Positions 35,758 to 44,843 of a stretch of 64,000 nt of DNA are shown here, piece by piece. The stretch is from Pectinatus sp. (lineage in GTDB: Bacteria > Bacillota > Negativicutes > Selenomonadales > Selenomonadaceae). The translations under genes were made by a program, and so were the position numbers. The notes below the pieces were generated by a model. The model did no database searches and was not told where the DNA came from. It saw only the letters and a program-made list of their open reading frames with translations. The DNA is taken from assembly GCA_020025135.1 (NCBI GenBank), contig JAHHSQ010000002.1, forward strand, positions 39,938 to 103,937. The letters are read 5' to 3'. Numbering within the stretch: position 1 is the stretch's first letter; each line of letters opens with the position of its first letter.

Positions 35758-36561
35758 TCACATTGCTACTATCACAATATTATTTTCATTTGCTTTTTTT
35801 AACACATTTTCCCTATCTACGAAAAGTGTTTTTTCTGCTTCAATGGCCAATACAGTAGCCCGCACTTCTAACATTGAATCCAACGTTTTCATACCAACTG
35901 CTGGCACATCAAAGCGGTTATCTTGTTGTGGTTTGGCTGTTTTAACTATTACAGCCTCGCCGCCAGCCAAATTACCGCCCCGCAAAATACACGCATCAGT
36001 CCCTTCAATGGCTTCAACTGCCATAATAGCGGCATTTTTTACCACTACAGTTTGACCGATGTCCAACTTACCGATAGCCTTAGCTACAGTAAAGCCAAAC
36101 TCTATATCTTTTTGTTCTCTGGCATTAGGCTGCTTTTTGGTAAGACAACCAACTTTGGGCATCAAAATGCGTAAAGCTGCTGTTTGGTCAAGCACTTTAA
36201 TACCTTCTTTAGCTAACTCTTGAACAAAAGCCAGCATTAAAGTATCGTCTTTTTGATTGGGCAAACCAGCTAATAATTGCATAAAGCGAGCATCTAAAAC
36301 GGGACGATTTTCCTGAAAAAGTAACTCCTTCGTCACCTTACCCAACATAGTAACTTCCTTAATATCTTCTGCCTTTAAAAAATCGATAATAGCTTCCAGT
36401 TGCCCAGCACTAATTTCACGATAAGCAACAACATGCTCTCTCAGTTGTGGATCCATAGCCTCTACTAGACCAACAGCTACCACCTGCATAGATGGTGTAA
36501 CGGCTTTGGCAAATTCACACGGTAAATGGCCCGCACCTGCTAAAAGGCCGATTTTCTTCAT
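35758..36561 (-). CDS. lpxI: UDP-2,3-diacylglucosamine pyrophosphatase LpxI
   Basis: Makes lipid X (2,3-diacylglucosamine-1-P) from its UDP precursor; LpxI replaces LpxH in many lineages. It has 267 residues, with N terminus MKKIGLLAGAGHLPCEFA and C-terminal catalytic block IEGTDACILRGG...AVIVKTAKPQQDNRFDVP. I start at 36561 because GGGAGG lies six bases upstream; an in-frame start at 36591 lacks a site. It sits between lpxA and lpxB, exactly its pathway position. Confidence 0.95.
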   Translation of the reverse strand: MKKIGLLAGAGHLPCEFAKAVTPSMQVVAVGLVEAMDPQLREHVVAYREISAGQLEAIIDFLKAEDIKEVTMLGKVTKELLFQENRPVLDARFMQLLAGLPNQKDDTLMLAFVQELAKEGIKVLDQTAALRILMPKVGCLTKKQPNAREQKDIEFGFTVAKAIGKLDIGQTVVVKNAAIMAVEAIEGTDACILRGGNLAGGEAVIVKTAKPQQDNRFDVPAVGMKTLDSMLEVRATVLAIEAEKTLFVDRENVLKKANENNIVIVAM

Positions 36562-36587
36562 TTTTTCCTCCCTAGTATCTCTCACCA

Positions 36588-37403
36588 TCAATCACTATTT
36601 TCCCTCCGACTGCGACAGATACCTCTTTCAGCATTGCGCAAAAAACGCAACATATGTTCTATTTCTTCCGAAGATTCCACTTCTTGTTCAATTTCTTCAA
36701 TTGCTTGTGTCAAACTCAAACCAGAGCGATACAAAATTTTATACGCCTGCTTAATCTTCCGGCGAGATTCAATAGTGATGCCTGCTCTAGACATGCCGAC
36801 ATTATTTAAACCACTCACCTTAGCTGGATGTCCATCTACTATTGTATATGGAACAACATCTTGTACTAACTTGGAAGCTCCACCTATCATAGCGTTCCGC
36901 CCAATACGTACAAATTGATGGACACCAGTAATACCTCCAATGACAACTCTATCTTCCACAACAACGTGTCCAGCAATCATGGCCGAATTAGCCATAATGA
37001 CATTATTGCCCACTAGACAATTATGAGCCACATGGGTATAGGCCATCAAAAGACAATCATTGCCAATACGAGTTTCGCTTTCTGCTCCACAACCACGATG
37101 GATGGTAGCACATTCGCGTATAGTAGTCCTATCTCCGATAAATACATAAGAACGCTCGCCACGGAATTTTAAATCTTGTGGTTCTGAACCAATTACCGCT
37201 CCAGGATAAATTATACAATCCTTTCCTATGCCAGTCCAACCAGTTATCATGGCATGTGACATAATTTTAGTACCATCACCAATTTCTACATGTTCATCGA
37301 TAACTGCATAGGGCCCAATTTCTACATTCTTACCAATTCTAGCATTTTTATGTACAACGGCAGTGGGATGTATGTATGCGATTACTTTATTTTCTGCATT
37401 CAT
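36588..37403 (-). CDS. lpxA: UDP-N-acetylglucosamine acyltransferase
   Basis: First lipid A enzyme: adds a 3-hydroxyacyl chain to UDP-GlcNAc. The 271 residues begin with left-handed beta-helix hexapeptide repeats (IHPTAVVHKNARIGKNVEIGP style). His in AYTHVAHNCLVG is the catalytic base, and GGITGVHQFVRIGRNAMIGG is the substrate block. A helical C-terminal domain follows. Confidence 0.97.
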   Translation of the reverse strand: MNAENKVIAYIHPTAVVHKNARIGKNVEIGPYAVIDEHVEIGDGTKIMSHAMITGWTGIGKDCIIYPGAVIGSEPQDLKFRGERSYVFIGDRTTIRECATIHRGCGAESETRIGNDCLLMAYTHVAHNCLVGNNVIMANSAMIAGHVVVEDRVVIGGITGVHQFVRIGRNAMIGGASKLVQDVVPYTIVDGHPAKVSGLNNVGMSRAGITIESRRKIKQAYKILYRSGLSLTQAIEEIEQEVESSEEIEHMLRFLRNAERGICRSRRENSD

Positions 37404-37527
37404 GCTTCTATTATTATTTCACTGCTCTAAAAAATCCAAAAACTTTCAGCAGCATTTCCTTTCTCTAATATCTTTAAATACAATTTGAATCATTTCAATT
37501 AAAATTTCAGCATATCGCTGAATTTCA

Positions 37528-37962
37528 TCAATCGCGCTGTTTCAGAGCAAAAGTAAAATCACCCTGTGCTACCAATCTCTCATCGACAAAAGCTTCAGCA
37601 TGCAATTTGCCAAAATCTCCACGCACGCGCATCAATTCTGCGTGCATGATTAACTGGTCACCTGGCACAACTGGTACTTTAAATTTAACATTTTCCATAC
37701 CGCCAAAAAAGGCCAATTTGCCGCGATTTTCTGCCGGATATAGCATGGCGAATCCACCGACTTGGGCCATTGCTTCCAAAATTAATACACCAGGCATAAT
37801 AGGATGTCCTGGAAAATGACCACGAAAATGGGCTTCTCCCATCGTGACATTTTTTAACCCAGTAGCGCTTTTAAAGGGGTCTACTTCTAAAATTCTGTCA
37901 ATTAATAAAAACGGTGGACGATGGGGTAATACCTTTTGAATTTCATTAATATCTATACTCAT
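37528..37962 (-). CDS. fabZ: (3R)-hydroxyacyl-ACP dehydratase
   Basis: Hot-dog-fold dehydratase of fatty-acid elongation, 144 residues. It begins with LPHRPPFLLIDRILEVDP; the catalytic His lies in HFPGHPIMPGVLILEAMAQ, together with the Glu. Its position between lpxC and lpxA links fatty-acid supply to lipid A. Confidence 0.97.
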   Translation of the reverse strand: MSIDINEIQKVLPHRPPFLLIDRILEVDPFKSATGLKNVTMGEAHFRGHFPGHPIMPGVLILEAMAQVGGFAMLYPAENRGKLAFFGGMENVKFKVPVVPGDQLIMHAELMRVRGDFGKLHAEAFVDERLVAQGDFTFALKQRD

Positions 37963-38038
37963 CTTTTTTGTGCTACTAACGTTTACTCTGTTTAGTAGCC
38001 TCTCCCTTCTTTACAAGATACTATTTAATATCTCTCTT

Positions 38039-38866
38039 TTAACGGTAACATTGTACCAGTTCTTTTGCCAAGCGAGTATTTAAGGCATGTCCAGATTTAA
38101 CGGCAATAAAATGTCCTTTAATATGGTTGCCAGCTAAGCGTAAATCTCCCAACAAATCTAATATTTTATGCCTTACCAACTCATTGCTATAACGGAGCGG
38201 ATTTAACCAGTGGTCATCTGTATAGACGATGACATTTTCCAAAGAACCTCCCAAACCCAACCCCATTTCCTGCAATTTAATGATTTCTTTCTCATAGGCA
38301 ATGGTTCGAGCAGCTGCCAGTTCCTTGCCAAAAATTTCCTCTGTAATAAGGAAATCAGCATATTGCACACCGATAAATGGATTTTCGTTCAAAGATGTAA
38401 AACTAATGCGAAATCCATCATATGGCAAGGCAACAATAAACTTCTCACCATCCTCCATGCGGTAAATTTTATCGATGACTAGTGATTTCGCCTTGGCCTT
38501 CTGTTGCACTTTACCAGCCTTTTTTAAAGCGGTAAAAAAGGCTGCTGCACAACCATCCGCAACTGGCGGTTCCTCGCCATCTATTTCAATGTAACAATTA
38601 TCTATACCCAATACATTGAGAGCTGCCATGAGATGTTCTATGGTAAATACCTTGGCTAAAGCTGTACTGATGGTGGTAGCGCGCAAAGTTGTAGTAACAT
38701 TTTCTGCCTTAGCTGGTATATGTGGTTTTTCTGGCATATCAGTGCGCACAAAAACCAATCCAGTATCTGCCGGTGCTGGTTTAAAACAAATTTGCACGGG
38801 TTTTCCTGAATGTAAACCAATTCCTGAAAAGGGTATCTCTCTGCCCAATGTATATTGACACTGCAT
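38039..38866 (-). CDS. lpxC: UDP-3-O-acyl-GlcNAc deacetylase
   Basis: Zinc deacetylase, the committed step of lipid A synthesis. It has 275 residues from the ATG at 38866 (MQCQYTLGREIPFSGIGLHSG), chosen because AAGGAGG lies nine bases upstream; the frame stays open for 30 more codons without a site. The first zinc His78 lies in TIEHLMAALN with Glu77. The second zinc His and Asp are in RHKILDLLGDLRL, and the catalytic His is in KGHFIAVKSGH. Confidence 0.97.
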   Translation of the reverse strand: MQCQYTLGREIPFSGIGLHSGKPVQICFKPAPADTGLVFVRTDMPEKPHIPAKAENVTTTLRATTISTALAKVFTIEHLMAALNVLGIDNCYIEIDGEEPPVADGCAAAFFTALKKAGKVQQKAKAKSLVIDKIYRMEDGEKFIVALPYDGFRISFTSLNENPFIGVQYADFLITEEIFGKELAAARTIAYEKEIIKLQEMGLGLGGSLENVIVYTDDHWLNPLRYSNELVRHKILDLLGDLRLAGNHIKGHFIAVKSGHALNTRLAKELVQCYR

Positions 38867-38928
38867 AGCGCAACGCCTCCTTGAGGTTATTTTAAAAAAC
38901 ATTGCTAAATGTCGCAAATGACAGTAGC

Positions 38929-39573
38929 TTATGGTATCGTATACGTCACTCCCCAAAACGGTTCATGGTCACGCCATCCAACGGTAAACTGCAACCCCTT
39001 TAAAGTTGCTATTCGCAATCCATAAGTTGTCTTTGCATCGATATGCTCACATAAAAGCTTCGTATCTGGGAATACCCCTCCGCCAACCTTCAAGAATAAT
39101 GGCGTTGACACTCCCCAAAAACCATGCCTATATCGCTCAGTGCCCACTCCAGTACTAAGGCGAACACCAAAAGGCAACGACTTACTCACTACGACATATC
39201 CTGCCCGCGGGGCATCACAAGTGATATTATCCACTCCCACAGAGATACCAGGGCGAAAAATACCCTCTCGCTGTAAATTATATTTAACATTAAAGTTCTT
39301 AAAACTCCGTTTGCCATTTTCCGTTTGCCAGACTCCACTACCTTCTAAATGGTTACCAAGCGGAATAGCAAAAACCTCATCGTTTTTTCTCTTTAAATGA
39401 TAATATCCATATTCAATGCGCTCTCCTTGTACCACTGTAGCAGTTGGCACTTCCACCAATCCCGTAGAGCCATATGTAGTTGGTGCCGCTAGCAGTTGTT
39501 GTATGGGAAATAGCCATAAAATAAGTATCGCCCCTAAAAAGCCCCTTCTTAGTTGCGAATTCATTTTAGCCAT
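38929..39573 (-). CDS. YjbH-like exported outer-membrane beta-barrel protein
   Basis: A 214-residue protein with a signal peptide (MAKMNSQLRRGFLGAILILW..., probable cut after LLAAP). YGSTGLVEVPTATVV resembles the opening of YjbH/YmcA-type outer-membrane proteins of exopolysaccharide systems, and alternating aromatic strands follow to the end. It is much shorter than E. coli YjbH (about 700 residues) and may be a single small barrel. It lies between lpxD (3-base gap) and lpxC. The function is unknown. Confidence 0.65.
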   Translation of the reverse strand: MAKMNSQLRRGFLGAILILWLFPIQQLLAAPTTYGSTGLVEVPTATVVQGERIEYGYYHLKRKNDEVFAIPLGNHLEGSGVWQTENGKRSFKNFNVKYNLQREGIFRPGISVGVDNITCDAPRAGYVVVSKSLPFGVRLSTGVGTERYRHGFWGVSTPLFLKVGGGVFPDTKLLCEHIDAKTTYGLRIATLKGLQFTVGWRDHEPFWGVTYTIP

Positions 39574-39576
39574 AAC

Positions 39577-40599
39577 TCATGAATCCTTTTGGGAGCGCTT
39601 ACTATTCTTTAGCATAGTTGGCAATTTATACGTGGCCGCCACCATCTTCAACCATTCGCGGTGTGGCCGCGCTGGAAAGCCAGAATAGAAAGAACCGGCT
39701 GGCACACTGCCAATGATACCAGTTCGTGCTGCAAAAATAGAATTTTCACCAATTTCAATATGACCGACTGTACCAGTTTGTCCACCAAAGGTTACCCTAT
39801 TACCCACCTTAGTAGAACCAGAAATACCTGTCTGCGCAACTAAAAGGCAATCCTCCCCTATATCGCATCCATGGCCAATATGCACTAAATTATCTATTTT
39901 AGTACCCTTTCTAATACGAGTTGACCCCAAAGCAGCTCTATCAATAGCGGTCTGAGCGCCAATTTCTACATCATCTTCCACTACTACATTACCGACTTGA
40001 GGTACTTTAAGATGCTTGTGCTCTGCATTGGTTACAAAGCCAAAACCATCTGCTCCGATTACGGCATTACAATGTACTATCACATTGGTGCCAATAACAC
40101 AATTTTCTCGCACACTGACATTGGCATAAAGGACTGTATTATCACCAATACGCACATTTTTTCCCACATAGACATGGGGATAAATGACGACATTAGAGCC
40201 GATAACGGCTCCTTCCTCAATAACAGCAAAAGGACGTATCGTAACATCTTTCCCAATTTGCGCTCCCGCAGCAATAAAAGCTTGCTTACTTATCTCTACT
40301 GGATACTCTACCTTAGGCACAAATAAGTTTACCAACTTAATAAAAGCCTCGCGGGGATTATCGGCTAAAATAGCGGGAAGCGGAAATGTTTTCGTATTAC
40401 TTGGCACAACAACTGCACCAGCCTGTGAGCTTTCAGCAGCATCTAGGTGCGGTGCCACAGCAAAAATAATATCCTGCTTAGTGGCCGCCTCAATTTCAGC
40501 AACACCGCTGATTAAAACTCCATTATCTCGCGGATTGAGCACTTTTCCACCAACAATTTTTGCCAATTCCTCTAAACTTTTCTGCATTCTCCCTGCCAT
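39577..40599 (-). CDS. lpxD: UDP-3-O-(3-hydroxyacyl)glucosamine N-acyltransferase
   Basis: Third lipid A enzyme, 340 residues. The N-terminal uridine-binding domain (1-100) precedes a long left-handed beta-helix of hexapeptide repeats. His in NLVHIGHGCDIGEDCL is the catalytic base. The GSTRIRKGTKIDNLVHIGH block and C-terminal HREWLKMVA helix are typical. It follows the ompH-like genes by two bases. Confidence 0.97.
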   Translation of the reverse strand: MAGRMQKSLEELAKIVGGKVLNPRDNGVLISGVAEIEAATKQDIIFAVAPHLDAAESSQAGAVVVPSNTKTFPLPAILADNPREAFIKLVNLFVPKVEYPVEISKQAFIAAGAQIGKDVTIRPFAVIEEGAVIGSNVVIYPHVYVGKNVRIGDNTVLYANVSVRENCVIGTNVIVHCNAVIGADGFGFVTNAEHKHLKVPQVGNVVVEDDVEIGAQTAIDRAALGSTRIRKGTKIDNLVHIGHGCDIGEDCLLVAQTGISGSTKVGNRVTFGGQTGTVGHIEIGENSIFAARTGIIGSVPAGSFYSGFPARPHREWLKMVAATYKLPTMLKNSKRSQKDS

Positions 40600-40601
40600 C
40601 C

Positions 40602-41087
40602 TTATTGTAAATTTTTAATGATTTCGTCAGTAATATCAACACCGCCATTCACAACGGTTCCATCTACATTCACATTGGCCTTTTGCGGTTGCCCCTCCAC
40701 ATTGACCATGGTTTTAACGGTAATTACAGAGAGATTATCCTCTTTGTAAATTTTAGCCAATACACCGTTTAATAAATTCTGTCTTTCACTTATGTACTTG
40801 TTTTTTACGCCATAAGCCTTCTTTTCTAAAGCTTGGAACTCTTTATTATACTCTTCCTTACTCATGCTACCCTGTTTCTGAGTAAGCGCTTCCATTTGGC
40901 TATTGATATTCTGAAAATCTTTTTGAAATTTTTCATTGAGTTGTTTTAGTTTCGGACTATTTTCTGATACTTTTTGAATATCAAAATAGCCAATCTTCGC
41001 TTTATTAGCACAACCAGTAAAGACTACACTAGTCAAAGCCACTAAAACGATGGCTAAAAATACCTTTGCATACTTCAATATTTTCAC
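40602..41087 (-). CDS. OmpH/Skp-like periplasmic chaperone, predicted lipoprotein
   Basis: A 161-residue Skp-family protein with a lipobox: the hydrophobic signal ends VFTGC, so Cys26 would be lipidated. The mature part has the Skp opening IGYFDIQKVSENSPKLKQ, a coiled coil (about 50-110), and the closing VDITDEIIKNL. Skp holds unfolded outer-membrane proteins. It is the third of three adjacent family members and overlaps the previous one by four bases. Confidence 0.85.
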   Translation of the reverse strand: MKILKYAKVFLAIVLVALTSVVFTGCANKAKIGYFDIQKVSENSPKLKQLNEKFQKDFQNINSQMEALTQKQGSMSKEEYNKEFQALEKKAYGVKNKYISERQNLLNGVLAKIYKEDNLSVITVKTMVNVEGQPQKANVNVDGTVVNGGVDITDEIIKNLQ

Positions 41088-42100
41088 CTGCTTATTTTAT
41101 CTATCAACATCTGCGTTATATCTACACACTGTTTTTTATTAGTAATTATATATGACGGATAAGCTACATCTAATGGCGTAAGAGGGTCATTTTGTATCGT
41201 AATAACCGCAGAATATTTATTCTGTACCGCTAATTGTTCGGCTAATCCTTGCACTTCCTTTATCATAGCAGTTTCTAAAGATTGAATCTCGCTCTTTTTA
41301 GCTTGTAGAGCCTGCCGTAAAGTTTGCATCTGTTGTTTCTGCGTGTCCATTGCTTGCAGTTGGGCCTGTACCATTTTAATATTATCCTCTTGCCATTTGG
41401 CATGTTCGGCATTGGCCACCAATAAATTTTTTTGCATCGTAGACTTTATATCCGCTTGCAGTTTACTTACTTGAGCCTCTTTGTATTTAGTAAATTCCAA
41501 CAAGAACTCTTCATCCAAGGCTTTATCTACTAAGGCCTTTTCCTGTAACTCACTTTCTTGCAAATGTTTCTGTTCTTGTTCTATTTTCGTGATATCAGTT
41601 GGAGAAAGATGTAAGTTATCTGCATTTTGCAACTTCAAAGAGTAATTAAACAAGGCATTTTTGTACTTATTTCTAATATTTTGCCAGGCATTCGCCTTTT
41701 TAGCTGCATATTGTTTCTCCAAGCTAGTATATTTAGCTTTGAGATCAGCTTCTACTTGAGCTACTTGTTGCGATGTCTGAACATCATTTTCCGTTCGCTT
41801 GGCATTCAAAATTCCCTGAGCATGAGGAAGTGGCGTAGGTCGTGGAAGTAGAGGCTTAAAAGCATCAGCCTCTTGTTGCATTTTTTCTTCTTCCGCATAA
41901 AGGTGCAATAGTCGCTGATACTGAGGCATTTTAACTAAAACCGCCCGCATATCAAAAACAGCTATAGGCCGACTGCTTGTGGGTTTTGGCACTAACCAAA
42001 ACCCACAAGCACCAATAACAGCAAGCAAACAAAGACAACCGACGATATAGTAGACATAGGTATTCTTTGACTTTTTCTCTGCTATCTTTCCCTGCTCCAT
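41084..42100 (-). CDS. Membrane-anchored long coiled-coil protein of the OmpH/Skp type
   Basis: A 338-residue protein with a cytoplasmic N terminus of about 15 residues, one membrane helix (about 16-37) with no obvious cleavage site, then IAVFDMRAVLVKMPQYQ, which matches the Skp start. A coiled coil of about 200 residues follows, with the ending CVDITQMLIDKI. It looks like an enlarged Skp that stays tethered to the inner membrane. It is the middle gene of the trio. The role is inferred from fold and neighbours only. Confidence 0.7.
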   Translation of the reverse strand: MEQGKIAEKKSKNTYVYYIVGCLCLLAVIGACGFWLVPKPTSSRPIAVFDMRAVLVKMPQYQRLLHLYAEEEKMQQEADAFKPLLPRPTPLPHAQGILNAKRTENDVQTSQQVAQVEADLKAKYTSLEKQYAAKKANAWQNIRNKYKNALFNYSLKLQNADNLHLSPTDITKIEQEQKHLQESELQEKALVDKALDEEFLLEFTKYKEAQVSKLQADIKSTMQKNLLVANAEHAKWQEDNIKMVQAQLQAMDTQKQQMQTLRQALQAKKSEIQSLETAMIKEVQGLAEQLAVQNKYSAVITIQNDPLTPLDVAYPSYIITNKKQCVDITQMLIDKISR

Positions 42101-42153
42101 AAATTATCCCTCTGCTCTATTTATTTTGAAAACGACCGCTCGTATCTAGATTA

Positions 42154-42627
42154 TCATTTAGCTTGTTGTTGCATTCTGCCTAAGACATCTTGGGTGATAT
42201 CTTGACCACCATATACAACTTCTCTTTTATCTAAGACTACAGCTAATCCTTTCGCATTAGCTACCGCCTGAATACTACTCTTAATATTATTCAAAATTGG
42301 CGCCATTAACGCTTCTTGTTTCTTAGCCATCTGTTCGCGCAATTTTAAGACAAAATCAGCGCGTTCCTTATCACTCATGCTAGGAGCCTTTTTATTGAAC
42401 TCGGCAATTACCTTCTGTTGTTCAGCTTGCATTTCCTGATTGACCTTCACCATCGCCGGACTAGCGGAAATTATTTCCTGATAGCTCACCACGCCGACAT
42501 TTGAAGAGGACGGTGTAGATAGCGCTGAGCTATATTGAGCGATTCCAATGGCAACAACACTTAATAAAAATACAGCGGCTATAACAATGCTAATTATCTT
42601 AACTTGTTTCTTTTCAAAATTAATCAT
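42154..42627 (-). CDS. OmpH/Skp-family periplasmic chaperone
   Basis: A 157-residue protein with an N-terminal hydrophobic segment (about 11-31) that may be a signal anchor, VGVVSYQEIISASPAMVKVN (the Skp head), a helical hairpin (about 60-120), and the closing GGQDITQDVLGRM. It is directly downstream of bamA, the usual place for skp. It is the first of three adjacent homologues. Confidence 0.88.
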   Translation of the reverse strand: MINFEKKQVKIISIVIAAVFLLSVVAIGIAQYSSALSTPSSSNVGVVSYQEIISASPAMVKVNQEMQAEQQKVIAEFNKKAPSMSDKERADFVLKLREQMAKKQEALMAPILNNIKSSIQAVANAKGLAVVLDKREVVYGGQDITQDVLGRMQQQAK

Positions 42628-42722
42628 TTAACTCTCCCTATCTCTGACAATATTTACACTTAAAATATTATAACAAACTAATTTTTTCACTTCAAGAAAA
42701 AGTACCCATTCTAGCCTGTACA

Positions 42723-42752
42723 AACGGCGACAGCTACTTTGCTGTCGCCGTT
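42723..42752 (-). terminator. Hairpin after bamA (possible terminator or processing site)
   Basis: A 12-bp perfect G+C-rich stem, AACGGCGACAGC / GCTGTCGCCGTT, right after the bamA stop codon. On the minus strand only TTTGT follows, so it may be a weak terminator or attenuator that lowers expression of the downstream skp/lpx genes. Confidence 0.6.
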
Positions 42753-42757
42753 ATTCC

Positions 42758-44707
42758 TTAAAAAGTACCGCCTACAGAAAAGCTCGTTCTACCACCATCT
42801 TCACCAATACCATAATCTAAACGCAACGGCCCAAGTGGTGTATCGACTTGTACACCAACCCCATAACTATGGTGCAAATCGAAACTCTGTTCTACCGTTT
42901 GCCATTTCCAATTTCTGCCTGACCAAGCATCGCCATAATCAAAGAAAACGGCTCCTCGTACCTTTGACACCAGTGGGAACTGATACTCAAAAGTGCCGTA
43001 TAGCGTTTTATTTCCCTTAAATTGGTCTACTTTATAACCGCGCAATGTTCCCTGTCCACCAATTTGAAATTGAGCAAAATCGGGGAGTTGTGAACTAGAA
43101 TAACCACCATTTAACCTCGTTAAGAAGACATGACTATGTCCCAAACTAAAGTACTTCTGAGAAGTCAAAATATACTTAGTGTAATTAAAATCACCACCAA
43201 AACCAGCTTTTTCGACAGAAATACTATAACGCATCCCCTTGCTAGGCGTATAAATATTATCGCGCGTGTCTTTAACATGTGCCAATGTGATGCTACGCGT
43301 ACTGCCAAAATTATCTTTTAACCAGGCTAAATCATGGCTGCGGTCCAATCCATTGACGTGTTTTTTATATTCGTCATTGCTATTATGTAGAGTGATATAA
43401 TTTGTGGTATATTCATCCTGCGGTCTACCGAGTGTAACCTCTTCCCCACGTACCTTTCTATCATAGGTCTCAATCTTGTTGCCATCGGTGTTGTAGTCGT
43501 CATATTCATAAGAACGATTGTAAAGGCGAAAACCTAAAGAAGTTTGCTTACTATCCACCCACGGGCGATAGTAATTAAAGGAGAACCCTCTGTCGTCATT
43601 GCCACGACCAAACTCATACATCATTTGGAGAGAATCCCCAGTGCCACGGAAGTTTTTATCGCGCAAACTGAAAGTACCAATCACTCCATCTGCACTGCTA
43701 TAACCTCCGCCAATACCAAAAGAACCCGTTTTCTTTTCTTCTACGATTATTTCCATAATAACGCTATTGGGCTCTTTTCCTGGCAATAACTTAATATTCA
43801 AATTCTGAAAAAAGCCCAAATTATAAAGGCGCTGTAAGCTCCGTCTAGCCAATTTGGCATTAAAGGGTTGTCCTGGTTTCATGCGCATTTCCCGCAAAAT
43901 TACCTTTGTCTTAGTTTTGACATTGCCCTCTACTTTGTACCCTTCCAAGATACCTTCATTAAATGTGAGCGTCAGCACGCCCTGCTCATTGACCGACATA
44001 TTACTCAACTTAGCAAGAATATAACCTTCTTCACTATAGTAAGCTTCAATATCAGCTAAATTTTTCTTCAGAATATTCGTATTGAGCACAGTACCTTCTT
44101 TAACCTTCAACATGCTCTCTATCTTCGAAGTGGAAACTGCTTTATTGCCCTCAATTTCTATGCCCGTCAAAATCGGATTTTCCATCACATGAAAATCGAT
44201 ATAAACACCAGATGGAGTCTCCCTAAAAGTCGGATAATTATCATAACATAAACCAGATTGATAAATACTATTTCTGTCTTCTTTAATTCCTTCAACTGTC
44301 ACTTTACTGCCAGTAACCAGCGAAAAATTCTTTGTTAATTCATCGGTAGAAAGATGGTGTAATCCCGTTATGGATACTCCTAGAACTGTCTTTCCCACCA
44401 ATGGTTTTACCTGAGCATCGATGACCTTTTCCTGTGGTCTACTATTATCCCAATCTATGACCTCTTGTTTTAAAGCTTTATTTTCAACAACATTTTGCTT
44501 TTGCTGCGTGTTTGCATGATTAATATTGGCCTCAGCTACACTATTTTGTTGGCCAACATCCTGCAATGAATTCGTAGCCATCATGTGTTCCTTAACCGAT
44601 TTACCATGCGCAAAAACGGTCGGAGAATACATCGTACCTGCCGTGGCCGTCCCAAGGGCTAATACCGCTAAAGTAGAAACTAATATTTTATGACTATATT
44701 TTCTCAA
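42758..44707 (-). CDS. bamA: Outer-membrane protein assembly factor BamA (Omp85)
   Basis: Central protein of beta-barrel insertion, 649 residues. The start is TTG at 44707, eight bases after AGGAGG. A signal peptide (1-33) and a polar Gln/Asn-rich stretch (about 35-100) come before POTRA repeats. I count three (about 109-180, 182-256, 257-332), compared with five in E. coli. The 16-strand barrel follows, with FQIGGQGTLRGY (the VRGF/Y motif) and a terminal Phe (SFSVGGTF). It lies downstream of tamB and upstream of the skp-like genes. Confidence 0.95.
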   Translation of the reverse strand: MRKYSHKILVSTLAVLALGTATAGTMYSPTVFAHGKSVKEHMMATNSLQDVGQQNSVAEANINHANTQQKQNVVENKALKQEVIDWDNSRPQEKVIDAQVKPLVGKTVLGVSITGLHHLSTDELTKNFSLVTGSKVTVEGIKEDRNSIYQSGLCYDNYPTFRETPSGVYIDFHVMENPILTGIEIEGNKAVSTSKIESMLKVKEGTVLNTNILKKNLADIEAYYSEEGYILAKLSNMSVNEQGVLTLTFNEGILEGYKVEGNVKTKTKVILREMRMKPGQPFNAKLARRSLQRLYNLGFFQNLNIKLLPGKEPNSVIMEIIVEEKKTGSFGIGGGYSSADGVIGTFSLRDKNFRGTGDSLQMMYEFGRGNDDRGFSFNYYRPWVDSKQTSLGFRLYNRSYEYDDYNTDGNKIETYDRKVRGEEVTLGRPQDEYTTNYITLHNSNDEYKKHVNGLDRSHDLAWLKDNFGSTRSITLAHVKDTRDNIYTPSKGMRYSISVEKAGFGGDFNYTKYILTSQKYFSLGHSHVFLTRLNGGYSSSQLPDFAQFQIGGQGTLRGYKVDQFKGNKTLYGTFEYQFPLVSKVRGAVFFDYGDAWSGRNWKWQTVEQSFDLHHSYGVGVQVDTPLGPLRLDYGIGEDGGRTSFSVGGTF

Positions 44708-44775
44708 AAAATTTTCCTCCTATTGGTAGAAATATCCAACTCAAGCATTCTCCAACTCTAAACATTACCATTTTA

Positions 44776-44808
44776 ACATAATAATTAATTTTTTGTACAT
44801 TATTATGT
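44776..44808. repeat. Perfect 10-bp inverted repeat upstream of bamA
   Basis: ACATAATAAT and ATTATTATGT separated by 13 bases, in the tamB-bamA gap. No T run follows on the minus strand, so it is not a standard terminator for tamB. It could be an operator or an mRNA leader hairpin for bamA. It is AT-only, so chance is possible. Confidence 0.4.
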
Positions 44809-44843
44809 TGTTTATGCCACCACATTTCCCACACGGTCTTATT

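Noticed and set aside
42723..42752. A strong terminator that ends the bamA transcript
   Set aside because: The stem is strong but no proper T run follows on the minus strand, so I list it only as a possible weak terminator or processing hairpin.
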